Source: Neoceratodus forsteri
Taxonomy: Eukaryota > Chordata > Ceratodontiformes > Ceratodontidae
Length of the DNA: 64,000 nt
Direction of reading: 5' to 3'
Assembly: GCA_016271365.2 (NCBI GenBank)
Contig: CM057452.1
Coordinates: 823,886,001 to 823,950,000 of the forward strand
The notes beneath the pieces were generated by a model. The model did not search any database and was not told the DNA's origin. It worked only from the letters and a program-made list of their open reading frames with translations. Of this stretch, positions 1-12,639 are shown piece by piece. The translations under genes and the position numbers were made by a program. Within the stretch, counting starts at the first letter, position 1, and the number at the start of each line of letters is the position of its first letter.

Positions 1-690
1 TAGTCCAGTGTTGTGACCAGGTGACTAATGAGGACTGATGGCTACTAGCTTGATGCCTCACTAATAATATGACAGGTTTGTTGCCACTGTTTAAGAATCT
101 AGTTCTACAAAAGAACATTTATTCAAATTCCTTGTCTGTCAGTATGCCTCAAGAGTAGCTTTGCAGCCTTGAGTATAGACTGGGGGCTCAACTCTCATAG
201 GTTGATGCAGGGCTTGCACAAACCCTGCATCAAACTCTGCACTTCACTGGCAGCATTGGTGCACCTTGCACCCAATTCTACAAGGTCACATGCATTTGTG
301 ACACTTAACCCTTTTTTACGGCGGCCTGCTCCAAATATTTGGCACAAACCCCATAAAAAGGTCTGCGAAGTTAGACCAGCAAAAGCTAGTCTAACTCAAG
401 GCATGTGGTGCACGGGGGACTAGGGGACTGAGAATCCTGAGTGCTGGCTGGTGAATGCTGAAAGCCACATGAGCCATACAGTATGTTCAGTGCACCTGGA
501 GCCTGCGGCATGCAAAATCCTTTGAGATATGAGCCCCGGATCTCATCTGCTGGAGCCTATTATGTGTTTATCGTTTGCCTTCCCAAGTTCTTTTTCTGAG
601 GTTCCTCATATTGTTGTAATTGTCTTTTTCTCTGAGCTAACATTTATTATACAAAACCTTCATAGGTACAGTGGGCTCAGAGTCAGGTTC
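1..690. other. Unassigned sequence with a short hairpin
   Basis: No gene or recognised repeat is visible. The one structure is a perfect 11-bp inverted repeat at 202-212 and 223-233 around a 10-nt loop. The 84-codon open frame at 169-423 has no family features and is probably chance. Confidence 0.5.
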
Positions 691-1625
691 CCTCATGTCT
701 AGTCAGTTCAGTTCAGTTTTATTTCACAAGAATTACATGTTTAAAAACAGTTCAGTGCCCTACCTCACCACAGATGCTCACCTGGCCATTGCTAGAGGAA
801 ACCTTCTCCACATCCTGGACTACTGTTCCCCTGTTTACACTCGTGTCTTCTCTTCCCTCTGGTCCAGACATGAGGTCGTATACAATAGCATCTGCTAATC
901 TGCCCTGTCAGCCTCTTACTCCACACACCACTGTGACCTTTACCAGCCCCTAATCTGGCTATCCCTACTAGGTCGCTTAGATTTTACTACCGGCTGCCTC
1001 ATCAATACCTGTATCAATAGCATTACTGCCTCCCCCTATCCGCCTTCTTCAAGCCACGCATCCTGCCAAGGTCCCTCCATTCCTCCCTTGTCCCCCCTCT
1101 GGACACTCTGTGTACCACCACAAATATGGGTAGCAAAGCCCTATCATTTGCGGCCTCCATCCTATAGAATGGAATGGACTGCCTTCCCCCCTTAAATCTA
1201 CTGACAAACCTCATGTCCTCTTCCTACCTATTTTACTGCATAATTTGCACATGTTCTCACACTTGCTTTTGAATCTGTGTTCTCTGTTACCACAGCCCGG
1301 ATCCCCACTGCACTGCTGCAATTATTGCCATCTCGTGCACTATGCTTTACTCTGTCTGCCGTATTTATATACATACCTGTTACATGTTATCTCACTTGCC
1401 ATTTGTTTGTTCTGCTATTGCCTTCCTGGCCAGGATTTGTTGATTGTATTGTGACTGCCTATTGGCATATGGAATGTACATAGCTGTAACCAATTTGTAT
1501 TTTCTACTGCTGTAACTATTTATCCTGCTTGTACCTTTTGGCCCGGGTCATGCCCGAAAACAGTCCTTTGGACCAGTGCACCCTACCCAGTTAACAAAGT
1601 CATAAATAAAATAAAATAATATTTT
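690..1625 (+). mobile_element. L2-type LINE, 3' end (L2-1)
   Basis: The degraded forward frames match the part of L2 proteins downstream of the reverse transcriptase: a stretch around 780-900 reads like the usual 'LDYCSPVY' segment, followed by 'HHCDLY'-like residues near 920-945. The body has many frame changes. It ends in a short AAATA/AAATAA-type tail at about 1603-1622, as expected of an L2 3' terminus. Endonuclease and RT core are missing, so this is a 5'-truncated dead copy. Assignment rests on the C-terminal motifs and the tail. Confidence 0.65.
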
Positions 1626-1779
1626 CTCGATATCACCAACATTCATATACATATGTCATTTCATACTATACATAATACATGATGTGAAAAGGATGTAGTG
1701 ATATAAATATGTCTGCCATATTCATAGAATAACATGCATTCCAGAATTTTATTCCTAACATTACAATTAATATGTACCC

Positions 1780-2940
1780 CCATAGTACATAGTACATAGT
1801 ACATAGATACATAGATACATAGAAATGTGATGGCAGAAAAGGACCACCAGGCCCACCTTGTCTGCCCACTTTGCCTAGTTATCTGCTAGGACATGTCCTC
1901 CCCCCACCCACCAACCCCACCTTCAACAGTCACTTGTGTCTGTCCCATGCTCTTTTGAACCCTCCCACTGTTGTTTCTCCAACCAACTACTCAGGGAGCA
2001 TATTCCAAGTGTCCATCACCCTCTCTGTGAAGTAATGCTTCCTAATGTTATCCTTGAACTGTCCCCCCACAATTTGCAATCCATGACCCCATGTCTTCTG
2101 ATTTCCTTTCAGCTGGAAGATGCTCTCCGCTGGCACTTGGTTTATACTTTTTAGGTACTTGAAAGTCTCAATCATGTCCCCACTTTCCCTCCTCTGCTCC
2201 AGGGAGTACATGTTCAATTCCCTTAACCTTTTCTCGTAGGATAGGTGGCTGAGCCACTTTACCATCTTCATTGCCCTCCTTTGAACATGCTTCAGCCTCT
2301 CCACATCTTTTCTGAGATATGGCCTCCAGAACTGGACCCCATATTCCAGATGCTGCCTAACTAGATGGGTGTATAAGGGCACTATGACCTCCTTCCTCCT
2401 ACTAGTAATTCCCCTCCTGATGCAGTCCAGCATTCTGCTGCCTCTAGCCACTGCCCTCTCACAGTGCTTTGCCACCTTCAGGTCTCTTGACATGGTGATG
2501 CCTAAGTCCCTTTCCTGTTCTGTTACTGCCAGATTACGGCCACCCATACAGTATGCTGCCCTCCTGTTTTTGTTGCCAAGAGGTATGATCTTACACTATG
2601 CCATGTTAAGCAAAAGCTGCCACTGTTCTGACCATGCCTCAAGCCTCCTTAGATCCCTCTGCATTCTTTCCACTCCTTCTTGAGTGTCCACCCTATTGCA
2701 GACCTTAGAGTCATCCTCAAACAGACAAACACACCCTTCAAGGCTCTCCTCAGTGTCCCCTATGAATAGATTGAACAGTAGTGGTCCCAATACTGACCCC
2801 TGAGGAACCCACTGGTGATCATGCCCTCTTCTGATGTCACTCCATTTATGATGACTCTCTGTCCCTGCCCCTCAGCCAGTTTCTCACCCATCGAATCACC
2901 GTTTGCCCCAGGTCCAGACATTTCAGCTTGTACAAGATCA
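1780..2940 (-). mobile_element. CR1 LINE fragment, reverse (CR1-1)
   Basis: The left edge is a CR1 3' end read in reverse: an ACATAGATACATAG-type microsatellite (1786-1822), then the conserved stretch whose complement reads 'GGGCAGAC'. Rightwards the minus strand encodes CR1 ORF2 from its C-terminus back into the RT palm. The frame at 2547-1987 holds 'QERDLG', 'GITSRRKEV', 'LEYGVQFWRP' and 'VQRRAMKMV'. The frame at 2790-2596 holds 'GPLLFNLFIGD' and the catalytic box as FEDD instead of FADD, an inactivating change. Sequence similarity fades near 2940, so the copy is 5' truncated. Confidence 0.9.
1987..2547 (-). pseudogene. CR1 ORF2 thumb/C-terminal region
   Basis: This is a 186-codon open frame from the C-terminal third of a CR1 ORF2, the part after the RT catalytic box. 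It is recognisable from 'QERDLG', 'RGITSRRKEVIVPLY' and the closing 'YFTERVMDTWNMLPE' block, which recurs in every CR1 copy of this window. It has no start or catalytic residues of its own and sits one frame away from the RT palm piece at 2790-2596. It is a dead fragment, not a host gene. Confidence 0.85.
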
Positions 2941-3031
2941 CTGCTGTGAAGCTGGAGAGTAGATTCAGAAGAGTTTTGAGGAAGTTCTTCACAGGAAGGG
3001 TAGTAGATTCATGGACTAGTTTCCTGTGCGG

Positions 3032-3116
3032 CACGAGATAGTGGGTATACAAAGTGGCAGCAACATCCAAAACACCATCAACTGTTGCTGCCACTTTGTT
3101 TACCCACTATCTCGTG
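3032..3116. repeat. 33-bp near-perfect hairpin
   Basis: Arms at 3032-3064 and 3084-3116 are reverse complements at 32 of 33 positions, with a 19-nt loop. It lies just beyond the point where CR1-1 similarity ends. It could be a small foldback element or a recent local inversion-duplication. Confidence 0.85.
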
Positions 3117-4309
3117 GATTTTACTGCGATTTTTTAACAATAAATAAGCAGTTTTAGTATGTCCTAACTTTGTGGACTGTTCTTCCATAGTAAAACTGTA
3201 GAAGCCCGCATTTCTTTGTGTGTTTCGTTTGGATTTGGTGTAGCGGAGCTCCAGTTTACTTGTATAGACTTGAGCCACGGTTTCTTTTATTACCTTTATT
3301 GTCTTTGATCCATCAGGCTGCTTGCCTTTGATTAATAGGGCTTCCAAATATTTGGGAGCCCTTCCTTTATAGTGGTTTTAGACATTTAACTCTGGCCTTT
3401 TCCAGTTTTAGACCTGTTTCCTGAATTGAATTACTATTTTAACTATACAATCTAGTTTATTTTAATTGATTGTATTTATTATAAAGTAAGCTTCTGAAGA
3501 TGTATTTGTAATTGTTCATGTTCATACTATCCTGAACTCAAGACTGTGACATGAGCCTCAGGGAATGGGGGCTCAAAGAATAAAGTTTTACTTATTTACA
3601 GAAAAGCAGGTCAATTTGCACTTATCTCCACTGACCAAAAAGTTATCCCCTATAATTGTTCTACACAGAACGTACAATAAAGTTTAACCTGTCTGGGATA
3701 CTTCTTGAAAAAGGTTTTAAAAGTAAAAAGAAAAAATGACTTGCATAATATCATATTGTCATAATTGAATTATCTTATCTACTGTATCTTTTAGTTTGTG
3801 ATCAAACTGCATTTATGCTTCTTTGACTCCTTGTACAGTATGCCATTCTCGTGTTTATTTTAGGGCTGTGCAGGAGCCAAACATTGTTTCCAGAATATCA
3901 CGATTAATAGGGTTTCTGAATATTCAGGAGCCCTCCCTGAATAGGGGCCTATCTGGATATTTTGTATGCAGGTCACCTTGGTAAAAAAAAAAAGAAAAAA
4001 AATTCCCCCACCCTCCTAACCCAGCCCAAAACCCAGTGAAAAATTCAACCCCCTTCCTCACCTTCTCTCAGTAACCTAAGCTCACCATCTTCCCCCCAGC
4101 ACCCACAATCTGCTGCTATTAAATTAATTGTAAAATCCCATGATGAGTGACTGGCACAACTCACCCTCTGCCATTGCTAGCTGCTGTCTTGTACATTTCA
4201 AAAGTGCTTATAGTGCTAAAAAAGGATTAAAGTCTCCTCATGTACCCCACCCTAGGAGCAGCACCCACTTCCCATAGCTACAACAAGAAACAGGGCCATC
4301 CTCACCTCC
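3117..4309. other. Unassigned AT-rich sequence
   Basis: No family recognised. The minus strand has an 89-codon Lys/Ser/Thr-rich frame (3347-3078) that I cannot place. Two similar small palindromes occur at 3337-3362 and about 3907-3932, each ending in GGAGCCCT-like sequence. The stretch 3570-3620 ends in an AATAAA-like string. The rest is low in structure. Confidence 0.4.
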
Positions 4310-5590
4310 TTACAGGGGCATTTCTCAGGCAGCTGGTTACAGAATCTATTAGAGATCAGGCAGTGCTGGACCTGGTATTTACAAACAGGAACAGCATTGT
4401 AGAGATCACAGTGAGTAATCCTCATGGTACAAGTGATCACTGTACTGTGTGGTTTGACATACAGATTGGGCAAGAGAATAAACACACTAAGATGAGGGTC
4501 CTGGACTTCAGGAGGGCATATTTTAAAACAATGGTAAACTGCCACAGCAAATGCCTTGGGGGAGGGATGGCCAGTGAGAGTGGAGACCCAGTAGAAAAAG
4601 ATCAAGGAGGGAATAGCTAAGGCAACAGCATGCTGTTGAAGGAAATAAACAAGGGTAAGAGAAGGAAGAGACCATTATGGTTCTTAAGTGAGGTAGTTAA
4701 GGCAGTAAGGGGGGAAAACAGCTTTTAGGAAATACAAGGAGACCCAGATGGAGGTGAACAGGAAGGTGTATCTAGAAATACAAAGGGAGGCAGGAAGGAG
4801 AGTGAGGGCAGTTAAGGTACAAACAGAGGGCAGGACTGCAAAGGAGTTCAAAAACGGCATACAAATTCCTTGAGGCACGTGAATAAAAAGAAAGAAGAAG
4901 TGGGTAACTGTGCAGAAGACCAGTAGAAAGCTAACATTTTAAATGAGCACTTGTGCTCAGTGTTCACAATGAGCAGGGATGAACCAATATGCATCAGTAA
5001 GCACTGGGGGAGTTTGGGGTGACACAAGTCTATTTTTGGAGATGAGAACCTGAAGGGGATTGGAAGCCCTAAAGAAAAACAAAGCAATGGGGCCAGACAA
5101 GATTCACCCAAGGATTCAAAAATAACTAAGTATGGTGCTAGTTGCACCTCTGGCAACAGTATTCAGTGTATTCAGTTAAGATGTTGGTAGTTCCAGTGGA
5201 CTAGAGGAGGGCTAATATGGTCCCTCTACATTATATCAGCTGCAGGAAGGAGGCTAGCAATTATAGGCCAGTCAGTCATACACCAGTGGTAGGGAAATTA
5301 ATGGAGACCCTGAAGAAGGAGAGGCTGACAGAGTACCTGGAGGCAAATGTGCTGCAGGACCACTGGCAGCCCAGTTTCACAGTGGGGGAGATTATGCCAA
5401 ACAAATCTCATAGATTTCTTTGACTGAGTGATTATGGAGGTGAATCAGGGGAGGGCAGTGAATGTGGTCTTTCTGGGCTTCAGTAGGGCCTTTGACACTG
5501 TACTGCACAGGAAGCTAATATGAAAACTAAGCAGCCTGGAGGTTTGGGAGAAAGTGCTAAGTTGGGTATCAAACTACATCAAATTCAAAT
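4310..5590 (+). mobile_element. CR1-2, segment 1 of 3 (endonuclease end to RT start)
   Basis: This is the first piece of the oldest forward CR1 of block A. The forward frame from about 4312 carries the end of the APE-type endonuclease: 'LDLVFTNR', then 'GTSDHC', the usual SDH catalytic region. After frameshifts come the linker 'RRKRPLWF', 'FCSVFT'-like, 'NYRPVS' at 5257 and 'RAFDTVLHRKLI' near 5485-5520. Similarity stops near 5580-5592, where an L2 begins, and resumes at 9062. The element is 5' truncated inside the endonuclease. Confidence 0.85.
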
Positions 5591-5591
5591 G

Positions 5592-8500
5592 GCAGTTCTC
5601 TGCTAGACCCTTATATGACCCTCAGAATTAATTAAAAGATAAACTCCCATGCTACTGACTAAAACAACTTATCCTCCTCTTACTCTTTTGTTCTGGGACT
5701 ATTGAGCTAAATCCAGGCCCCACTTCCCCTTTATATCACAAATAGAGTTTGCATCCACAAGAGAGATGACATGTATGCTTATCAGTGTATGTAGTCTCCT
5801 CAAGAAAATGGATGCTGTGCAAATTTGGATCTCCTATACCATTTCTGATATTTTAGTGCTCACCAAAACCTGGTTAAAGAAAACAATCCCAGACCAAGAA
5901 ATAGCTCTTCCTACCTACAATACCTTTCATACTGACAGACCTACAAGAGGGAGAGGTCTAGTCATATATGTAAAGGATAAGTTCCCCACTACTGTACTCT
6001 CTGCTACTACCAGGCACAGAGAATTTGAGTGCCTAGTGTTAAAACTTTCACTTCCTTCAGCAGAATCTCTCAACATAATTGGGGTTTATAGGCCACTGAC
6101 AGGGGTCTTGGACATCTTATCGTATCTGTGCAGTGTCCTTGATACCAACCACAATGAGTCCATGGTTCTTGGCAATCTGAATTTTGACTGTCTCAATCAT
6201 AAATCAGCCCTTCTAAAGGATACTTGTGATGAACTTGGTCTGAGCTAACTAATCACGGAACCTACAGTACTAGACCAAACCGAAAAAATCCTAACAACAA
6301 CTCCCTCCTTGATCTGATCCTTACTAACAGACCTCATAAAGTTTCACAAGTAGTATTCCATAATGATTTAAGTGACCACAACATTGTGGCCTGTGTCACG
6401 AATCTGGAAATGTCTCATCCTCTTTGCAAATTCATACTGAATAAGAGCTTTAAAAAATTTAATTTAGTCAGCTACCTATCGGACCTTCGTACTATTAGTT
6501 GCCAAAAATTCTATTTTGCCACTAATATTAATGAAGCGGTGGCTATTTTTAATGCCACCATCCTGGATACTATTAACAAACATGCACCATTGATGAAATG
6601 TAGGACCAAAAAAGTGTTGTGCCCTTCGTTCACAGATGAAATAAAATGTGCTCTAACAAAGAGGGATCAACTGTGGGCTACTGCCAGGTGCACCAAATAT
6701 TCTACTGATTGGATGACCTTCAGAACTCTCCGAAATAGGTGCACAAAACTGACCAGAGAAATGAAGGCAAATTACTATCTCAGCAAACTAGAGAATACCA
6801 AGGGTAACCCAGCAAAATTTTGTGGCATCATAAAATCAGTCGAGGGGTGAAGTTCCTCCCCATCTCTTCCACAAACAATGCTCTGTCAAGGTACAACTAT
6901 CATTGATAAATCCTTAATACTAGATTCATTCAACACACATTTCTCTATAGCAGGCCTTGCCTTAGACTCCTCCACAGCTTCTAGCCTACAGCCTATACAT
7001 AATCAAGCAGACCCAAACACTGAGCCCCAATCTCAGGATTCCTTCTGCTTCTCCCTTTTTACCTTTAAACAAGTCAAAGATTTGCTTACACATCTTGATG
7101 TAAATAAAAGTACAGGAGCAGATGGTGTAGATCCCCAATTCCTAAAAGCAGGCTTTCGATATCTAACAGCACCAATATTGCATTTATTTAATTTGTCTGT
7201 TTCAAATAGTGAAGTCCATTCAGTATGGAAAATAGCTCATTAATTACCACTGTTCAGATCTGATGACCCTGGAGACCTCAATAACTATAGGCCTATAACC
7301 CTTCTACCCATTCTATCAAAATTATTAGAAAAATGAATCGATAACAAGAACAGAGATTGCCTAGACAAACTAGACCTTATTAACCCACTGGAATCTGGCT
7401 TTCAGCCCTTTCATAGCACCACAACCACCCTCGCAAAAATGTCGAATGATTGGCTTCTCACTTTAGACAATAACCAAGCCACAGGAGCAGTCTTTCTTGA
7501 CCTGAGTAAAGCCTTTGATACTGTAGACTATATGATACTTATAGTTAAACTCAAGGAGCATGGCATGGGTTACCTACTGTTAATTGGTTCTCTGGTTATC
7601 TGTCTTGCCAGCAGCAGCAAATCAAGGCAGAAGGGACCATCTCATCACTTCTTCCGCTATCTAAAGGGGTACCCCAAGGATCAATTCTTGGCCCGCTTCT
7701 CTTCATGATATACATCAATATCCTAAGCAATAATATATCCAAGGCTAAACTTCATTTCTTTGCTGATGATACAGTTCACTATAGCTCAAAACCTTCAGCT
7801 ACGGATGTCTGCCATGAATTCAAATCCGAATTTGACCTTTTTGCAACATAATCTTCTTCACTCCAAACTATTACTAAATGACAAAAAAATAAAAGTCATG
7901 TTCTTACAACCCAATACCCATACTACTATGTTTAAAAACCTCACTCCTCCATTGCCTATCGTAACCCTATTAGGTGACACCCTAGAGGTTGTGGAGAACT
8001 TTAAATATCTCAGTTTCCTATTGGACCACAACCTCTCCTTTTCTTCCCATATTGATGGTCTTGCGAAAAAGCTAAAAATGAAGCTTGGTTTCCTTTATAG
8101 GAATAAAGCATTATTCTCCAAAGAATCCGGAACAAGACTGGTCCAAACCACATTTCTTCTTCTGTTGGACTATGCTGACATCCTATACGGCCTTTGCTTG
8201 ACTACTAATCTGCATAAGTTAGATGTTCTATACCATCGAGCTATCCACTTTATCACTAATGCACCATTTAGGATGCACCATTGTGACCTCTGTGCTGCAA
8301 TTGGATGGTTATCCCTTACCACCAGAACATTACTAAATACTTCTGTCTGGACATAACAAGCCTTGCTTTATAAGCTACCACCATACATCTCAAGCCTGCT
8401 TCACCACACCTTCTGCACTTGTTCCCTTAGGGAAACTTCTTACATTATACTCAAAGTCCCTAAATTCTGCACTATCTACGGCAAAGCCGCCATCAGTCAT

Positions 8501-9061
8501 GCTGTCCTCCTTGCATGGAACAAGTTGCAATCATCTCTCACATTATCCAATCTACTCCCAATAAATGCATTTAAAAGCCTTGTCACCAAGTATACAAATT
8601 ATGTTTGCCACTGTTTCTCAGTCTAGACCTTTAGTCTTCGATCTGATTTTAATCCTCCCTATGATCCTATCATGTATCTCCTACCTATTCTCTCTCAAAT
8701 CCCTCAAATCTCCCTATATGTATTCCCCTTCCCTTCCCTTCCTCTCATGTTCCTTCCCTGTGGCACATTTTTTGTTTTTTTCTCTCTGTGCTTTCACTAT
8801 CAGCTTAGATGTTATCATCACTATGAGTTACTTGTTTAGCATTATCATCACAGTATGTGTTGTTGTCTATCACTTTGCATCTTTATGTAACTATTGCACT
8901 TTTTAATTGCACTAGTGCCTTATTGCCATTTTAATTGTAACTGCTCTGTCTTACACTGTATTGTGATGTAATTTGTCCGCATCGGACCTCCTTGTAAATG
9001 AGATTGCTCGCTGGAGTTTTTCCTGGTTAAGTAAACTTGAATTTGAACTTGAAACTTGAAC
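5592..9061 (+). mobile_element. L2-type LINE, nearly complete ORF2 (L2-2), inserted in CR1-2
   Basis: This forward L2 runs from the start of the endonuclease (about 5766) through the RT to a typical 3' terminus. The terminus reads 'CCTGGTTAAGTAAACTTGAA' near 9020, followed by a degenerate CTTGAA repeat tail to 9061. Both flanks are CR1-2 coding sequence that would join in the middle of the RT (around the WV..Y / DRRQRVVVN region), so the L2 came second. No clear target-site duplication is visible. Coding is broken by many stops and frameshifts. Confidence 0.85.
5766..8626 (+). pseudogene. L2 ORF2: endonuclease plus reverse transcriptase, decayed
   Basis: The endonuclease frame (5766-6248) has 'LTKTWL', where active copies have Glu in place of the second Lys, and 'LGNLNFD', where Asp of the GDxN motif is Asn. 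It continues at 6386-6850 with 'DRLRN'-type linker residues. RT pieces follow: 'STGADGVDP' (about 7110), 'DLSKAFDTVD' (about 7500), a GVPQGSILGPLL region (about 7665-7705) and an intact FADD at about 7759-7770. 'LGDTLEVVENFKYL' lies near 7970-8010. The post-RT region (8230-8626) includes 'MHHCDLC' and 'AWNKLQ'. At least five frame changes make it non-functional. Confidence 0.85.
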
Positions 9062-9337
9062 TTGATTGAAGGATAGGAGGCAGAGGGTGGTGGTAAATTG
9101 CAGACACTCACTGGATGGGAGAATGACCAGCGGGGTGCCACAGGGATCAGTACAGGGACCAGTTCTCTTCAATGTCTTCATAAGTGACATTGCTGAGGAA
9201 CTGGAGGGGAAGCTGTGTCTCTGTGGATGTCACAAAAATCTGCAACAGTGTGGACACTCAAGAAGGTGTGGAGAAAATGCAAAGGGATATGGGGAAACTA
9301 GAGGAGTGGTCTAGAGTGTGGCAGCTTGGATTCAGTG
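9062..9337 (+). mobile_element. CR1-2, segment 2 of 3 (RT core)
   Basis: This is a forward CR1 RT piece bounded by two insertions. It begins at the codons for 'LKDRRQRVVVN', continuing the palm left off near 5580, and carries 'GVPQGSVQGPVLFNVFISDI'. The catalytic FADD block is wrecked near 9220 by a frame change. It stops at 9337 after 'EEWSRVWQLGFSA', and the next expected residues (KYKVMHL) are found at about 16620. Confidence 0.88.
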
Positions 9338-9462
9338 CCATAGAAACATATAATATGATGGCAGATAAGGACCACTTGGCTCACCTAGTCTGCCCATGTT
9401 CCCTACCTATTGTCACACCATAGAACCTAGTTGATCTCTTACTTTAAACCTCACCCCTTTCC
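9338..9462 (-). mobile_element. CR1-3, segment 1 of 2 (3' end)
   Basis: This is the extreme 3' end of a reverse CR1, starting with a short 'CATAGAAACATA' motif and the complement of the conserved 'GGGCAGAC' tail. It is cut off at about 9462 by the younger CR1-4. The rest of the element is at 14701-16618, and the two parts fit end to end in the C-terminal/3'-UTR region. Confidence 0.8.
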
Positions 9463-9569
9463 TATATAGATACATAGATACATAGACAGTGTCGGCAGAT
9501 AAGGGCCTATGGCCCACCCAGTCTGCCCATTTAAGCTTGTAAGTTCAGTTTATGTTTTCCTAGAAGTCT

Positions 9570-12313
9570 GTTGCCCTTTAACCCTGACCTCCAGAATTCC
9601 TTTATGTCTATCCCATGCATTCTTAAATCCTGTGATTGTTTCAGCCCCCACCACTTCCTCTGGCAGGTGTTCCACTTATCCACCACCCGTTCTGTGAATA
9701 AATTCTTCCTCACGTTTCCTCTGAATCGTCCTCCACAACTTCATCCCATGCCCTCTAGTCCTGGAACATCTTTTCTCTTAAAATAGTGTATTCCTGCACC
9801 CTGTTCCTCCCTGTAAGATACTTGTATGTCTCTATCATATCCCCTCTCTCCCTCTCCTCTCCTCTCCTCCAGGGAGTACATGTTCAGTTCCTTCAACCTG
9901 TCCTCATAGGACTTGTGATGCAATCCATGCACCATCTTTGTTGCCCTCCTCTGAACCTTCTCTACCCTGTCTATGTCCTTACGTAGGTAAGGTCTCCAGA
10001 ACTGTACACTGTACTCCAGGTGGGGCCTCACTAGTGTCTTGTAAGGTGGAATTATGACCTCCCTTTTCCTGCTGGTGATGCCCCTGCCTATGCATCCCAG
10101 CATCCTATTTGCTTTACCTGCTGCCTTGTCACACTGTTTCCCTACCTTGAGGTCATTAGAGATGATAACCCCAAGATCTCTTTCCTGCTTGGTGCATGCT
10201 ATATCCTCACCCCCAAACTGATATATTGTGCAAGGGTTTCTGTGCCCCATATGCATTATCTTGCACTTCTTTGCATTGAATTTCAACTGCCAAACCCCTG
10301 ACCATTCTTCAAGTTTCTGCAGGTCCCTTCTCATTCTGTCTACACCCTCTGGTGTGTCTACTCTGTTACAGAGCTTTGTGTCATCAGCGAAAAGTGAAAT
10401 TCTGCCTTCTAGGTCCTGCGCAATGTCACAGATGAAGATGTTGAATAGGACCGGTCCCAGCACTGATCCCTGAGGTACCCCAATGGTCACTCTTCCCTCT
10501 ATGGAGTGACAGCCATTTACCACCACCCTCTGTGTCCTGCTGCCCAGCCAGTTACCTACCCACCAAAATACTGTCCTGCCCACACCCATATTCCCCAGTT
10601 TGTGTAATAGTCTTCTATGTGGGACAGTGTCAAAGGCCTTGCTGAAGTCCAGATAGGCCATGTCCACTGCCCTCTCCTGATCCACCTCCCTAGTCACCCA
10701 GTCAAAAAATTCAACGAGGTTGGTCTGACATGACCTCCCCCTGGTAAAACCATGCTGCCTTGGGTCCTATAGTCCATTGACAACCAGATGTTCCACCAAT
10801 CTCTCCTTCAGTAGTGCTTCCATGATCTTCCCCACTACCGAGGTGAGGCTGACTGGTCTGTAGTTCCCCGCTTCCTCTTTGTTCCCACTTTTGTATAAGG
10901 GGACTACATCTGCTATCCTCCAGTCTTTGGGTAGCTCCCCTGTTTCCGGTGATCGGCTAAACAGGATAGCCAGAGGTTCAGCCACTACCCCTCTTAGTTC
11001 TTTAAGGACCCTGGGGTGCATCCCATCTGGCCCCATTGCTTTATCAACTCTTTTTACTTCCAGTTCCTTCAGGACTCTTTCTTGTGTAAAGGGACTTGTG
11101 TCCATTTCTGCACCATTCTCACCCCTTGTACTCCCTTCAGACCCATTACCCTCCTCTTCCTCAGTAAAGACTGAGCAGAAATACCTGTTCAATATGTCAG
11201 CTTTACTGTTTGTCATCTTCCACCTTGGCCCCATCCTCCCCTTCAGTCTCACTATCCCTCCTTTGCCTTTCTTTTTCATATGTACCTGTAAAGGTTTGTC
11301 CCTCTACCCACTAGTTTTGCAATGTGTTCTTCTATCTGAGCTTTGGCTTCCCTTACTGACCTTCCTGCCTCCTTTGCTTCTCCTGGTACTTCTCCTATCC
11401 CTTCTGCCTGTGTCTTTTTGTTGCCTGAATGCAATCTTTTTGGCTTTCACTTTCTTTGCTACCTCTTTGGAAAACCATAATGGTCTCCTCTTCCTTTTCC
11501 TCTCTAACCTGCTTAATGCATAATTCTGTTGCTCTTGTAATCCCCATTTTAAATACTGCCCACTGTTCCTCAACCCTGATTCCTGCCCCATTCCTTAATG
11601 CCTCTTTCAAGTATCTCCCCATGTTCCCAAAGTATGACCCCTAAAATTCAGGATACATGTTTTGTGTGGTTTGGTTCTGCTCTTTCTGTGATTTCAAACC
11701 ACAATGACTGGTGGTCACTGTTCCCCAGGTGCTCCCCCCTGTTACCCCATCACACTGTCCCTGTTTGTGAGCACAAGGTCCAGTATTGCCTTCTGCCGAG
11801 TTGGTTCCATGACCAGTTGCTTGAGGAAGGCACCCTGAAGGAGTCCAGGATAAATCTGCTCCTAGTTGATGCTGCTGCTGGGATGTTCCAGTCCACGCCT
11901 GAAATATTGAAGTCTCCAACCAGTACTACCTCACCCTTGTCTGCCATCCTTTGGATGGCTAGCATCAGTTCTCTATCTGTTTCTTCCTCCTGGGCTAGTG
12001 CTCTATAGACCACACCTGTGCGGATGGCTGGCCCCATTTTCCTTTACAGCTTAACCCACAGTATCTCTCCCCCATTTTGTTCCTCCTGGATCTCTGTGGC
12101 CCTTATGTCATTTTTCACATACAGTGCCACTCCTCCTCCCTTCCTGCCTGCACTGTCTCTTCTGAATATGTTGTAGCCAGGTATGGCCATCTCCCAGTCA
12201 TGGTTATCATTACACCAGGTTTCAGTGATGGCCACAATGTCCAGGTCTGACTGCACCATGACAGCCTCCAGATCTTCCATCTTGTTGCTAAGGCTCCTGA
12301 CATTTGCACACAT
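9570..12313 (-). pseudogene. CR1 ORF2: APE endonuclease and reverse transcriptase
   Basis: Read from 12313 down: 'NVRSLSNKMEDLEA' opens the endonuclease, with catalytic Glu kept in 'ITETW' and 'GGGVALYV' (12313-12044). After a frameshift, 'VLVGDFNISGVDW' keeps the GDFN Asp (12037-11750). The linker 'RPLWFSKEV' lies near 11480 and 'NYRPVSLTSVVGKIMEALLKE' near 10860-10800. The longest frame (10697-9741, 318 codons) has 'YLDFSKAFDTVPHRRL', 'GVPQGSVLGPVLFNIFI' and an intact FADD at residues 103-106. The C-terminal 'FTERVVDKWN' sits near 9700. Catalytic residues survive, but at least five frame breaks prevent expression. Confidence 0.92.
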
Positions 12314-12639
12314 GGCTTTCCATGATTTGACCTCCCTAGACTGTTTTGCTGTTCTACTCCAGCCCCTTCCTTGGTTGTCCTTTATCCCTGGTTCTCCTTG
12401 CTATCTGCCCTTCTGCTGAATTTTGCCCCTTTTCTGCCTATCCACCTCTTGGGCACTAATCTCCATCTTTTGCACACTGCTTTGTAGAGATAGCCACTCC
12501 TCTGGCTCACTGGTTCCACTGCTAGCTGTGGGGGGTGAGCAAGTAGATACCCTCCTTGCTGGCCTGCCACCCCCCTTTGCTAGTTTAAATGCTTGTCAAT
12601 GTAGCATTTAAACTTATCATTGAGTGCTTGGATTCCCCT

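Noticed and set aside
2547..2554. TACAGTA in CR1-1 as a scar
   Set aside because: The frame is continuous and matches CR1-4 in length at this point.
10879..11523. 214-codon plus-strand hydrophobic frame (and the similar one at 12923-13567)
   Set aside because: Both are antisense shadows of the CR1-4 ORF2 and ORF1.
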